From: Terrimesophilobacter sp044464485
Lineage (GTDB): Bacteria > Actinomycetota > Actinomycetes > Actinomycetales > Microbacteriaceae
Length of the DNA stretch: 58,332 nt
Direction: 5' to 3'
Assembly (NCBI GenBank): GCA_044464485.1
Contig: JBIQLG010000015.1
Location: 1 to 58,332 of the forward strand
Part shown: in pieces, positions 30,931-39,267 of the stretch
Position numbering within the stretch: the stretch's first letter is position 1
How the letters are laid out: each line of letters begins with the position of its first letter
Notes under the pieces: generated by a model
What the model saw: only the letters and a program-made list of their open reading frames with translations
What the model was told of the DNA's origin: nothing
The model's database searches: none
Translations under genes and position numbers: made by a program

Positions 30931-30952
30931 ACTGACCGACCGTTCGTTTAGG
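30931..30952. promoter_or_regulatory. Candidate PaaR operator between paaA and paaI
   Basis: The stretch starts ACTGACCGACCGTTCGTT (30931-30948) and continues TAGG. It is an imperfect palindrome of the ACCG...CG...CGGT type. The same 18-mer occurs with two mismatches at 40068-40085 before the paaF operon. The position between the paaABCDE and paaI-paaR starts fits a TetR dimer site controlling both. From memory, it resembles the PaaR motif reported for Corynebacterium. Confidence 0.6.
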
Positions 30953-30992
30953 CTTTGCTCTAGGCTAACATCCGACAGATAGGCGGTCAACG

Positions 30993-31433
30993 ATGAGCGA
31001 CGCCCCCTCGACCACATACGTGCGCCCGGACACCATGCTGCGAGACGACCGCGCGTCGACCGAATTGCTCGGCATGACCGTCGTGGAAATGAGCGAAGGC
31101 CACGCTGTCGTGACCATGCCGGTGCGCGAGGACATGCTCAACGGGCACGCGATAGTGCACGGCGGCCTCGTCTTCACGCTCGCGGACACCGCGTTTGCCA
31201 TGGCGTGCAACGAGGAAGGCAGCGTCACTGTCTCCTCGGGTGCGGAAATCACCTTCTACGCACCCGGCCACGCGGGCGATACGCTCACCGCCACGGCGAA
31301 ACTGAGATCTCAAGTGGGCCGGAACGGCATTTACGATGTGGAAGTGCGTAACGATAGCGGACTCATCGCCGAGTTCCGCGGTCACAGCCGAACCGTCCCA
31401 GCAGACCGGATTCGATCAAAGCGAGAATCATGA
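30993..31433 (+). CDS. paaI: Hotdog-fold acyl-CoA thioesterase PaaI
   Basis: PaaI hydrolyses hydroxylated or stalled aromatic acyl-CoAs and so frees CoA from dead-end phenylacetate intermediates. The 146-residue hotdog protein has the motif LNGHAIVHGGLVFTLADTAFA (HGG near 53-55) and the strands VTVSSGAEITFYAPGHAGDTLTATA. Length is normal. It is divergent from paaA and its stop overlaps the start of the TetR regulator by 4 nt, so thioesterase and regulator are co-produced. Confidence 0.92.
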   Translation: MSDAPSTTYVRPDTMLRDDRASTELLGMTVVEMSEGHAVVTMPVREDMLNGHAIVHGGLVFTLADTAFAMACNEEGSVTVSSGAEITFYAPGHAGDTLTATAKLRSQVGRNGIYDVEVRNDSGLIAEFRGHSRTVPADRIRSKRES

Positions 31434-32023
31434 CCGACACCGTAACCCCCACCCGTCAAAACCACGACCAGGAGTCGATCCTGCGCGGAGCAGCTGAAGT
31501 GTTCATTCAGCACGGCTACGAGGCGACATCGATGGGTGTGCTCGCCGAAAATCTGGGCATCACCAAGTCGGCGATCTACCATCACGTACCGAGCAAAGAA
31601 TATCTGTTGCAGCTCGCCCTCGATCGCGCCCTGGACAGCCTCGAGGCGATCCTGATCGACCCTCTCGCCTCCACCGGCTCCGCGATTGACCGTCTCATGT
31701 ATGTGCTGCGCTCCGCTGTCGGTGTGCTCACCGACCAGCTGCCGTTCGTCACGCTTCTGCTGCGCCTGCGCGGCAACACCGAGATTGAACGCAACGCGCT
31801 CGAACGACGCCGCGCGTTCAACCAGGTGGTCGCCGATCTCGTCGACGAGGCGCGAAACGACGGGGACATTCGCAAAGACATCGATCCGCGCACGACCACC
31901 CGCCTTCTGTTCGGCATGATCGGCTCCGTCGTGGACTGGTACAAGCCCGGCGGTCCGGTGAGCGCGGAGGATGTCGCCAACGATGTCGTCGCGGTCGCCT
32001 TCGGGGGTGTCAGAACGCAGTAA
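31430..32023 (+). CDS. paaR: TetR family regulator, probable PaaR
   Basis: The 197-residue protein has an N-terminal TetR HTH: SILRGAAEVFIQHGYEATSMGVLAENLGITKSAIYHHVPSKEYLL. A helical ligand domain ends RTTTRLLFGMIGSVVDWYKPGGPVSAEDVANDVV. Position in the paaI transcript and operator-like sites before paaA/paaI and before paaF support a role as the phenylacetyl-CoA-responsive repressor PaaR. A second, truncated copy of its 3' coding region (VDEARNDGDIRK...RTTTRLLFG) occurs at 33472-33574. Confidence 0.85.
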   Translation: MTDTVTPTRQNHDQESILRGAAEVFIQHGYEATSMGVLAENLGITKSAIYHHVPSKEYLLQLALDRALDSLEAILIDPLASTGSAIDRLMYVLRSAVGVLTDQLPFVTLLLRLRGNTEIERNALERRRAFNQVVADLVDEARNDGDIRKDIDPRTTTRLLFGMIGSVVDWYKPGGPVSAEDVANDVVAVAFGGVRTQ

Positions 32024-32030
32024 CGAGGCG

Positions 32031-32036
32031 TACTCT
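32031..32036 (+). promoter_or_regulatory. -10 box of first tandem paralogue (leaderless)
   Basis: TACTCT lies 7 nt before the ATG at 32044. The same arrangement, GGCGTACnCT...CCCC then ATGAGTGAGAC, precedes the second copy, so the promoter was duplicated with the gene. Confidence 0.45.
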
Positions 32037-32043
32037 TTTCCCC

Positions 32044-32679
32044 ATGAGTGAGACGCCGTCGCCGTCTGCCGCCCCCACGAGGTACCCAGCACCTACCTCC
32101 GGTGCGGGCCCGCAAGGGCCTTCAGCGGGCGGACTGCCGTCGTGGCCGTGGCTGCTCGCCGTCGTCGCATTGCTCATCATCACAGCCATCCTCGCCACCA
32201 TGGTCGTCATGCGCGCGGCCTCGGCGTCGCCCGTGGCGGGTCGGCAAACCGCGCCTGCGACATCCGCAGCTCCCACGGCGAACGACGGACAGGCGAACGA
32301 CGGACAGGCGGAAGGGCCGTTCGACCCGGACGTAGCAGGCCGCATTGCTGACGTGATCAACTCGCGAGACGCGACTGGTTTCGCGAAAGACGGACTATTC
32401 CACGATCCCGTGAAAGTCATTATTTTGGGTTTTGAAGACCAGATGATGAGCCCGGACGACGCTGCCAACGCCATCAAGTTCATGTTCGAGTCTGCTGACA
32501 CAAGCCCGTGGGACCTCCACGTATCAAACGCAATGCGCGTGGAGTTGCGCCACCATTACCCCGCGTACTTTCCCGAATCGGCGATAGTGGCCGAGTCGCA
32601 TAATTCGTTGTTTTCATTCCTCGGGCATGGTTCCGTCATTACGACGGTCATCGCGATTGCCGACGAAGACGATCTGTGA
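32044..32679 (+). CDS. Membrane-anchored protein, tandem paralogue 1
   Basis: This 211-residue protein has a Pro/Ser-rich cytoplasmic N-terminus (about 35 aa). One transmembrane segment follows (WPWLLAVVALLIITAILATMVVM), then an Ala/Thr/Gln-rich linker and an external domain of about 130 residues. The domain is GPFDPDVAGRIADVINSRDATGFAKDGLFHDPVKV...WDLHVSNAMRVELRHHYPAYFPESAIVAESHNSLFSFLGHGSVITTV. I recognise no family. It pairs with the paralogue at 32782 (about half of positions identical, by eye). It lies between paaR and paaK but bears no resemblance to any paa protein. Confidence 0.75.
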   Translation: MSETPSPSAAPTRYPAPTSGAGPQGPSAGGLPSWPWLLAVVALLIITAILATMVVMRAASASPVAGRQTAPATSAAPTANDGQANDGQAEGPFDPDVAGRIADVINSRDATGFAKDGLFHDPVKVIILGFEDQMMSPDDAANAIKFMFESADTSPWDLHVSNAMRVELRHHYPAYFPESAIVAESHNSLFSFLGHGSVITTVIAIADEDDL

Positions 32680-32768
32680 CCGCCACATGGCTCGGTAACC
32701 ACTCCGCGATGTTGGCCACCTCCGGTAAGAAACCTCGATTCGGGGGTGTGCAAAACCGACCACGGGCG

Positions 32769-32774
32769 TACCCT
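32769..32774 (+). promoter_or_regulatory. -10 box of second tandem paralogue (leaderless)
   Basis: TACCCT lies 7 nt before the ATG at 32782, in a leader almost identical to that of the first copy. Confidence 0.45.
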
Positions 32775-32781
32775 ATCCCCC

Positions 32782-33462
32782 ATGAGTGAGACAACCTCGG
32801 CACCAAACACGGGGTCGGAACACCCCACCAGTGAGCCATCGAAACCGCAACACACGGGCGGGCTGCCGTCATGGCCATGGCTACTAGTGATGACAGTGCT
32901 GCTGGTTCTCATCGCCATCCTCGCCACGATGCTCGTCGTCAGCGGCGGAAGTGGAACGAATACCGCGGTTGGGGATTCTTCGCCCGTTCCACCGGTTACC
33001 GCGGAAAGCGCGTCGCCTTCCCCTAGCCAAACGAAACCATCAGTGGCCCCGGCACCGCCCCCGCCACCGGCACAGGACGACCTCACGGAGGGACCATTCG
33101 ACCCGGGAATGAAACAGAAGATCGCCGACATCCTCAATTCGCAAAACACTGCCGTGTTTGCGCAATCCGGACTTTTCCACGATCCCGTGGAAGTGTATGT
33201 CGTGGGCGGTCAAGACAAAGCGGTGAGCCCCGACGAAGCGGCCCTGGCGATCTCGTTCATGTTCACGCCGAATGACCCCTACGCGTGGGACCTCGACCTC
33301 TCCGACGACTACCTCAATGCCTATCGGACCCATTACGCGGAGTTGTTCCCGTCCTGGGCGATCGTCGCCAGATCTCACAGTGGGTCGGTCTTTTCTTTCC
33401 TGGGGCACGGTTCCATCATCACCACCGTCGTCGCCGTGGCGAACGAAGGATCACTGGTCTAA
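32782..33462 (+). CDS. Membrane-anchored protein, tandem paralogue 2
   Basis: This 226-residue paralogue of the preceding gene starts at the same MSET motif. It has a polar N-terminus, the membrane segment WPWLLVMTVLLVLIAILATMLVV, and a longer Pro-rich linker (SPSPSQTKPSVAPAPPPPPAQ). The same external domain follows (GPFDPGMKQKIADILNSQNTAVFAQSGLFHDPVEV...WDLDLSDDYLNAYRTHYAELFPSWAIVARSHSGSVFSFLGHGSIITTVVAVA). Shared residues concentrate in FHDPV, SPD-A--AI-FMF, HY---FP--AIVA-SH and SFLGHGS-ITTV, which probably make up the fold core. Function unknown; a cell-envelope sensor or adaptor is possible. Confidence 0.75.
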   Translation: MSETTSAPNTGSEHPTSEPSKPQHTGGLPSWPWLLVMTVLLVLIAILATMLVVSGGSGTNTAVGDSSPVPPVTAESASPSPSQTKPSVAPAPPPPPAQDDLTEGPFDPGMKQKIADILNSQNTAVFAQSGLFHDPVEVYVVGGQDKAVSPDEAALAISFMFTPNDPYAWDLDLSDDYLNAYRTHYAELFPSWAIVARSHSGSVFSFLGHGSIITTVVAVANEGSLV

Positions 33463-33471
33463 GCCGGACTC

Positions 33472-33574
33472 AATCGCGGACAGCGTCGATGAGGCGCGAA
33501 ACGACGGGGACATCCGCAAGGCAATCGACCCGCGCACGACCACGAGACTGTTGTTCGGAATACTAGTGTCTTAA
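33472..33574 (+). pseudogene. Relic of the paaR 3' coding region
   Basis: The plus strand encodes IADSVDEARNDGDIRKAIDPRTTTRLLFGILVS then stop, nearly identical to paaR residues VADLVDEARNDGDIRKDIDPRTTTRLLFGMIGS. The DNA also matches over about 95 bp (for example gaggcgcgaaacgacggggacat in both). Together with paaR itself it brackets the two paralogues as a direct repeat. The upstream and downstream parts of paaR are missing, so it cannot be functional. Confidence 0.8.
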
Positions 33575-33617
33575 CTCAGAGTCACCGCGGCATCGGTGGC
33601 TTTGTGAGGAGAAGACG

Positions 33618-34940
33618 ATGTCGTCAAAGATCAAGACGCGGCTTGCCGCCGCGACGAAGGAAAGCCTCGACCCCGAAGAGCGCATGTCGCGCGATGAACT
33701 GGAATCCATTCAGCTGGACCGGCTGAAGGAGGCGGTACACACTGCCTACGAGAAAGTTCCCCTCTACCGGGCCAAGTTCGATGCGGCAGGCGTGCACCCC
33801 GACGACATCCGGTCGCTCAGTGACGTTCAGAAATTACCGTTCACCACGAAGGCCGACCTGCGCGACGCTTACCCGTTCGGCATGTTCGCCATCCCGCGCG
33901 AGAAGGTGTCACGCATCCACGCCTCCTCCGGGACCACGGGACGCCCCACCGTCGTCGGTTACAGCGACAACGACTTGCGCACGTGGGCGCACCTTGTCGC
34001 GCGCAGCCTTCGAGCCTCCGGGGTGCGACCCGGGATGCTCATCCACAACGCCTACGGTTACGGGCTCTTCACCGGCGGACTCGGCCTGCATGGGGGCGCC
34101 GAAGCGCTCGGTGCGACGGTCGTGCCGATGTCGGGCGGCCAGACTGCCAAGCAAGTGCAGTTGATCCACGACTTCCAACCGGACGTTATCCTGTGCACGC
34201 CGAGCTACCTGCTCACGATCGCCGACGGGATGAGTGCTGCCGGAATCGATCCGCGTTCGACAAGCCTCAAAGTGGGCGTGCTCGGCGCCGAACCATGGAC
34301 CAACAAGATGCGCGAAAACATAGAGAAGATCCTCGACATCGATGCGCTCGATATTTACGGACTCAGCGAGGTGATGGGACCGGGCGTGGGGAACGAGTGC
34401 ATCGAGTCGAAGGATGGCCCGCATCTTTGGGAAGACCACTTTCTGCCCGAGATCATTTCGGACGAATCCGTCCCGCTGCCGGATGGACAGCCCGGCGAAC
34501 TCGTGCTCACGACGCTGACGAGGGAAGCGATGCCCGTCATCCGATACCGCACGCGCGATCTCAGCCGGCTCTTGCCCGGCACGGCACGGCCGAACATGCG
34601 CCGGATTGAGAAGATCACGGGACGCAACGATGACATGATCATCCTGCGCGGCGTGAACCTGTTCCCGACCCAGATCGAGGAAGTGGTCCTCACCCTGGCC
34701 GAATTTTCCCCGCACTTCGTCATCGAACTGACGAGACCCGCTCGCCTCGACGAACTCACGGTAAAAGTGGAAAGGCGAGACACGACAAACGCCGCGGCCG
34801 CCGATGCTGCGGCTGCAGAGCTTCGTCGGCGGGTGCGTACCGCACTCGGATGCACTATTGCCGTGAGCGTCGTCGAACCCGGCTCGATAGAGCGCAGCGC
34901 CGGCAAGTTCCAGCGCGTACACGATTTGCGCGAACTCTGA
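33618..34940 (+). CDS. paaK: Phenylacetate--CoA ligase
   Basis: PaaK activates phenylacetate to phenylacetyl-CoA, the first step of the pathway. The 440-residue protein belongs to the adenylate-forming family. The P-loop is HASSGTTGRPT (101-111), with A5/A8 segments IYGLSEVMGPGVGNEC and RIEKITGRNDDMIILRGVNLFPTQIEEV. The Lys-containing tail is RSAGKFQRV. A strong GAGGAG lies upstream of ATG 33618. It is convergent with the MFS gene (23 nt between stops). The gene is close to paaI-paaR but separated from them by the paralogue pair and the paaR relic. Confidence 0.95.
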   Translation: MSSKIKTRLAAATKESLDPEERMSRDELESIQLDRLKEAVHTAYEKVPLYRAKFDAAGVHPDDIRSLSDVQKLPFTTKADLRDAYPFGMFAIPREKVSRIHASSGTTGRPTVVGYSDNDLRTWAHLVARSLRASGVRPGMLIHNAYGYGLFTGGLGLHGGAEALGATVVPMSGGQTAKQVQLIHDFQPDVILCTPSYLLTIADGMSAAGIDPRSTSLKVGVLGAEPWTNKMRENIEKILDIDALDIYGLSEVMGPGVGNECIESKDGPHLWEDHFLPEIISDESVPLPDGQPGELVLTTLTREAMPVIRYRTRDLSRLLPGTARPNMRRIEKITGRNDDMIILRGVNLFPTQIEEVVLTLAEFSPHFVIELTRPARLDELTVKVERRDTTNAAAADAAAAELRRRVRTALGCTIAVSVVEPGSIERSAGKFQRVHDLREL

Positions 34941-34963
34941 GGTGGGACCTCCGCGCGCAGCTT

Positions 34964-36322
34964 CTAGTGCGCGGAAACATCCGGCAGCCGCGCAGCGACG
35001 AAAACGCCGAGTAAGCCAAGGGCAGCGAGGAACACGATCGCCCACTCGACGCCCCACAAGGCGAGCAACGAGCTGATACCCCCGGCGGCAAGAAGAATGA
35101 TGCCCATCGCGGAATTGGACACTGCCACATAATTGGTGCGCTGGTCACCTCGGGCCATGTCCACAATGTATGTCTTGCGGCCCACCCGCACCCCGGTGTG
35201 CACGAAAGTGAGGACGAAGTAGGTCACAACGAACACGGCAACTCCCCACATCGTTCCACCGTCGAAGCCCGGCAACCCGCTCACGATCAACATGATCACG
35301 AGCGTGAGCGAGGCCACACCTGCTCCCACCGCCATGAGGGTGCGGCTCGCACGGTCCGCAATCCTGCCAAATACCGGGCCGCCGAGAATCGCAGAAAGTC
35401 CCGACGCGATGATGAATGCGCCCAGGCCGCTGAGCGCACCCGCACCTGAGGATACGGCGAGGGTGATGACGAAAGGCGGACTGAGCGCGGACACGAGCAG
35501 CAAACTGCGCATCGTGACGAACCGGCGGAACGGCACGTCATCCCGCAACAGCTTCACGGCAGTTTTGAGCCCTGCCGACAGCGCTGGCGGTTCATCTTCG
35601 GCCGCGACGTCCGCGCGTTTCCCAGGCGCAGACTGCTCCGCATCCTCTCCCGCGGGCTCCCGAACGCTCGCGTACACGAGGGCGGCAAGAACCCACGCAG
35701 CGGAACCGCCGGCAAGGAGCACGACGAGCATCCAGATCGGCGGATCGCCGCCGCCCACGAGACGAAGGACAAGACCGAGGGTTATCGCGACGATGCCGGC
35801 CGACATCGTCGAGAGGCCGTTGATTTGCCCGCGCGTGCCCTTCGGCACGGTGCGCCCGAGCACATCCTTGGAGGAGATCGAGCACAGGCTGCGGCCGAGT
35901 GAAAACATCGCGAGCGCGACCAGAATGAGCACGCCAGCAAGCAGGCCATCGGCGAATGCCGCGACCATGGCCATGGCCGCAACCGTCGCTGCCTGCACAA
36001 GGGCACCGACGACGAACACCCACTTGCGTTTGCGCACGCGCAGCACGAACGGGGTGACAAAGGCCTGAGGGAGCATCGACCCCGACTCTCGGATCGGCAC
36101 GAGGAGGCCGACCAGCGCGCCGGGCACACCGAGCGCGTGGAACAGCCACGGGAGCACAGTCGACGCTTTGACAACCTGGTCGCCAGAGTTCTGCAGCGCC
36201 GTTGCGCCGACGATGCGCAACGCGTTGCGGGGCAGATTTTGCGCGACTTCGTCGGGGAGCTCCTGCTCGGATTGCGCATCAACGGTGAGTACCCTGGCGA
36301 CGATGCGGCGGAGGAGGGCCAT
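34964..36322 (-). CDS. MFS transporter linked to paaZ
   Basis: This 452-residue membrane protein has about twelve spans, the MFS-like segment GAFIIASGLSAILGGPVFGRIADRASRTL in the second half, and an acidic central loop (ASVREPAGEDAEQSAPGKRADVAAEDEPP). Its ATG lies 9 nt after the paaZ stop, so it is the last gene of paaF-paaH-paaZ-MFS. Uptake of phenylacetate or efflux of toxic intermediates is plausible from the location; nothing in the sequence fixes the substrate. Confidence 0.8.
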   Translation of the reverse strand: MALLRRIVARVLTVDAQSEQELPDEVAQNLPRNALRIVGATALQNSGDQVVKASTVLPWLFHALGVPGALVGLLVPIRESGSMLPQAFVTPFVLRVRKRKWVFVVGALVQAATVAAMAMVAAFADGLLAGVLILVALAMFSLGRSLCSISSKDVLGRTVPKGTRGQINGLSTMSAGIVAITLGLVLRLVGGGDPPIWMLVVLLAGGSAAWVLAALVYASVREPAGEDAEQSAPGKRADVAAEDEPPALSAGLKTAVKLLRDDVPFRRFVTMRSLLLVSALSPPFVITLAVSSGAGALSGLGAFIIASGLSAILGGPVFGRIADRASRTLMAVGAGVASLTLVIMLIVSGLPGFDGGTMWGVAVFVVTYFVLTFVHTGVRVGRKTYIVDMARGDQRTNYVAVSNSAMGIILLAAGGISSLLALWGVEWAIVFLAALGLLGVFVAARLPDVSAH

Positions 36323-36331
36323 CGACTAAGC

Positions 36332-38410
36332 CTACGGTTGCGGCCACACTTTCGCGACGAGCGTCAGCACGTCATAGGTAGCCACGATTTCGTCGTTCTG
36401 GTTGTGGATGATCGCGTCCCAGCACACTTCGCCGTACTCGTCCGTCTCGCGCGGCGTGATTTTCTTCGCCGTGAGGGTCACGCGGATGCTGTCGCCGGGC
36501 GAGACGGGGGTGATGAATCGCAGGTTCTCCAGCCCGTAATTTGCGAGCACCGGCCCGGGCTCCGGGTCGACGAACAGGCCGGCCGCCCACGACACGAGCA
36601 GGTAGCCGTGCGCGACGATGCCGGGGAAGAACGGGTTCGCTGCCGCCGCCTCGTCGTTCGTGTGCGCGTAAAACTTGTCGCCCGTCGACTCCGCGAACGC
36701 GGTGATGTCGTCGAGCGTCACTTCGCGCAGTGGCGAGGCGATCGCATCCCCGATGCGCAACTTCGCGATCGACTTGCGAAACGGGTGCGGGCCATCGAGG
36801 TTTCGCGGGGCGCCCGTGAACCACTGCCCGGTCACGGCCGTGAGCATTGCGGGCGAACCCTGCACCGCGGTGCGCTGCATGTGGTGGAACACCGAGCGGA
36901 TGCCGCCTAGTTCCTCTCCGCCGCCCGCGCGACCCGGGCCGCCGTGGATGAGGTGCGGCACGGGCGAGCCGTGACCCGTGCTCGATCGGGCGTCGTCGCG
37001 GTCGAGGATGAGCGTGCGCCCGTGGTGGGCGGCGATGCCCTCGATCACGGTGCGGGCCACATCCGCGTCGTGCGTTGCCACCGTGGCGACGAGCGAACCG
37101 CCGCCGAGCGCCGCGAGCTCCACGGCCTCCTCGACCGTGTCGTAGCCGATCACCGAGGAGACCGGCCCGAACGCCTCGACCGTGTGCGCGGCGGACGCGA
37201 GCGCATCCGCGAAGTGTAGGAGCACGGGCTGCATGAACGCGCCCTCCGGCGCCGTTCCCGTCGACCCGTCGGCGCGGCGAACCTCCGGCTCATCGAGCGA
37301 ACCGAGCACGATTTCGCCGCCGGCCGCCACGAGCTCGCGCACGCGCTCCTTCACTTCGTCCTTCTGCTCACGGCTCACGAGAGCGCCCATCGTCACGCCC
37401 TCTGCGCGAGGGTCGCCGACGACGACACGTTCCCGGATGCGCGCCGTTGCTGCCGCGATCACGTCATCCACGAGAGTCGCGGGAACAATTGCGCGGCGGA
37501 TGCTCGTGCACTTCTGCCCCGCCTTCACCGTCATCTCGGTCACGAGAGACTTGATGTACGCGTCGAACTCCGGGGTGCCGGCCACGGCATCCGGCCCGAG
37601 AATGGCCGCGTTGAGCGAATCCGTCTCCCCGGTGAACCGCACTCCGCCGTGAACGACGTTCGGATGCGAGCGCAGCGCATTGGCCGTCGACGCGGACCCC
37701 GTGAACCCCACGAGGTCACGGTAGTCGAGGTGGTCGATGAGGTCTCGCGCCGAACCCGAGATCAGCTGCAGCGACCCCTCGGGCAGGAGGCCGGAGTCCA
37801 CAATCAGGCGCACCGCTGCCTCGGCGAGGTACACCGTCGGAGTTGCCGGTTTCACAATCGTCGGCACCCCGGCGATGAAGGCGGGGGCGAACTTTTCGAG
37901 CATGCCCCACACCGGGAAATTGAACGCGTTGATCTGCACCGCGACACCGGGCAGTCGCGTGTAAATGTGCTGGCCGAGGAAGGAACCGTCCTTCGAGAGG
38001 ACCTCCGCCGCACCATCCACGACGACGTTCGAATTCGGCAGTTCGCGCCTGCCCTTCGAGCTGAACGTGAACAGCACGCCGATGCCGCCATCGATGTCGA
38101 CCATGGAGTCGCCGCGAGTCGCACCGGTTTGCGCGGAGACTGCGTACAGTTCCTCCCGCTTGCCGTTCAGGAACTGCGCGAGTTCCTTCAACTTCACGGC
38201 ACGCTCATGGATCGTCAGGGCGCCGAGCGCCGCCTGACCAACCGTGCGCGCGTACTCGATCGCGGCGGGAACGTCGATTCCGGAGACGTTCGCGGAGGCG
38301 ACCTCCTCCCCCGTACTCGCATCCAGAATTGCCGTGCCGCTGCCGCTTGACGGCACCCACCACTCGTCCATGAGGAAACTGGGGATTACTGCCTTTGCCG
38401 ATGTGGTCAC
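36332..38410 (-). CDS. paaZ: Bifunctional oxepin-CoA hydrolase / semialdehyde dehydrogenase PaaZ
   Basis: PaaZ opens oxepin-CoA and oxidises the resulting aldehyde to 3-oxo-5,6-dehydrosuberyl-CoA. The 692-residue protein joins an N-terminal aldehyde dehydrogenase (residues 1 to about 520; catalytic Cys301 in GQKCTS, Glu262 in FTGETD, GFTGSAS) to a C-terminal MaoC-type (R)-hydratase domain. The hydratase domain has the active-site motif DKFYAH and GIVAHGYLLVS. The GTG at 38410 was chosen: GGAG lies 5 nt upstream and it overlaps the paaH stop by 4 nt. The fused form with both activities prevents escape of the reactive aldehyde. Confidence 0.95.
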   Translation of the reverse strand: MTTSAKAVIPSFLMDEWWVPSSGSGTAILDASTGEEVASANVSGIDVPAAIEYARTVGQAALGALTIHERAVKLKELAQFLNGKREELYAVSAQTGATRGDSMVDIDGGIGVLFTFSSKGRRELPNSNVVVDGAAEVLSKDGSFLGQHIYTRLPGVAVQINAFNFPVWGMLEKFAPAFIAGVPTIVKPATPTVYLAEAAVRLIVDSGLLPEGSLQLISGSARDLIDHLDYRDLVGFTGSASTANALRSHPNVVHGGVRFTGETDSLNAAILGPDAVAGTPEFDAYIKSLVTEMTVKAGQKCTSIRRAIVPATLVDDVIAAATARIRERVVVGDPRAEGVTMGALVSREQKDEVKERVRELVAAGGEIVLGSLDEPEVRRADGSTGTAPEGAFMQPVLLHFADALASAAHTVEAFGPVSSVIGYDTVEEAVELAALGGGSLVATVATHDADVARTVIEGIAAHHGRTLILDRDDARSSTGHGSPVPHLIHGGPGRAGGGEELGGIRSVFHHMQRTAVQGSPAMLTAVTGQWFTGAPRNLDGPHPFRKSIAKLRIGDAIASPLREVTLDDITAFAESTGDKFYAHTNDEAAAANPFFPGIVAHGYLLVSWAAGLFVDPEPGPVLANYGLENLRFITPVSPGDSIRVTLTAKKITPRETDEYGEVCWDAIIHNQNDEIVATYDVLTLVAKVWPQP

Positions 38411-39267
38411 TGTTGCTCCTTTGGCCACTCATAAAAACCCTTGCCGGACTTGCGCCCGAATTCGCCGCGCTCCACCTTCTCGCGCAGCAGCTTCGGCGGT
38501 TCGAACCGGTCGCCAAGCATGACGTGCAGATATTCGGCGATCCCGAGGCGCACGTCGAGCCCCACGACGTCCGTGAGTTTCAGCGGGCCCATCGGATGCC
38601 CGTACCCGAGCGCCATAGCGGCGTCGATGTCCTCGGCGCTCGCGACGCCGTCCTCGAGCATCCGGATCGCCTCGAGGCCCAGCGCGAGCCCGAGCCGGGA
38701 GCTTGCGAATCCGGGCACGTCCTTGACCGTGATGGGCGTCTTGCCGAGCACCCGAACCCAGCCTTGGGCGGCGGCGATGAGGTCGGGCGCCGAGAGCTCA
38801 CCGACCACGATCTCGACAAGCTTCGATGGCGGCACGGGGTTGAAGAAGTGCAGGCCGCAAAACCGCGTCGGACGCACGAGGCTGCTGCCGAGCGTCGTGA
38901 TGGAAATGGACGAAGTGTTGCTGGCCAGCCACGCTGACTCTCCGATCACGGATTCCGCACGCGCCAGCGCATCCACCTTCAACTCGAGCGACTCGGGCAC
39001 GGCCTCAATGACAAGTCCCGCATCGGCAAACGCGGATATTTCCGTGCTGACGTTGGCGCGCGCGACGATGTCTTCCGCCGTGTCGCTCGTCGTCTTTCGC
39101 TCGACACTCGCCGTGATGGCGGCCAACACCCGGCCCCGGGCCATCCTCGCGCTCTCGTCATCGCGCTCGACGACGGTCACCCGTGAACCGGCGAGCAGGA
39201 ATGCGTGAGCGATGCCCGCTCCCATTCGGCCCCCGCCCAGCACACCGACTCTCTCCGGAACATTCAT
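38407..39267 (-). CDS. paaH: 3-hydroxyacyl-CoA dehydrogenase PaaH
   Basis: PaaH oxidises 3-hydroxyadipyl-CoA to 3-oxoadipyl-CoA with NAD. The 286-residue protein has an N-terminal Rossmann site GVLGGGRMGAGIA, the family stretch VIEAVPESLELKV, SNTSSI, the catalytic His in LHFFNPVPPSKLVEIV, and the C-terminal helical domain with DVVGLDVRLGI. It overlaps paaF (ATGA) upstream and paaZ (GTGA) downstream. Length matches single-domain 3-hydroxybutyryl-CoA dehydrogenases. Confidence 0.93.
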   Translation of the reverse strand: MNVPERVGVLGGGRMGAGIAHAFLLAGSRVTVVERDDESARMARGRVLAAITASVERKTTSDTAEDIVARANVSTEISAFADAGLVIEAVPESLELKVDALARAESVIGESAWLASNTSSISITTLGSSLVRPTRFCGLHFFNPVPPSKLVEIVVGELSAPDLIAAAQGWVRVLGKTPITVKDVPGFASSRLGLALGLEAIRMLEDGVASAEDIDAAMALGYGHPMGPLKLTDVVGLDVRLGIAEYLHVMLGDRFEPPKLLREKVERGEFGRKSGKGFYEWPKEQQ

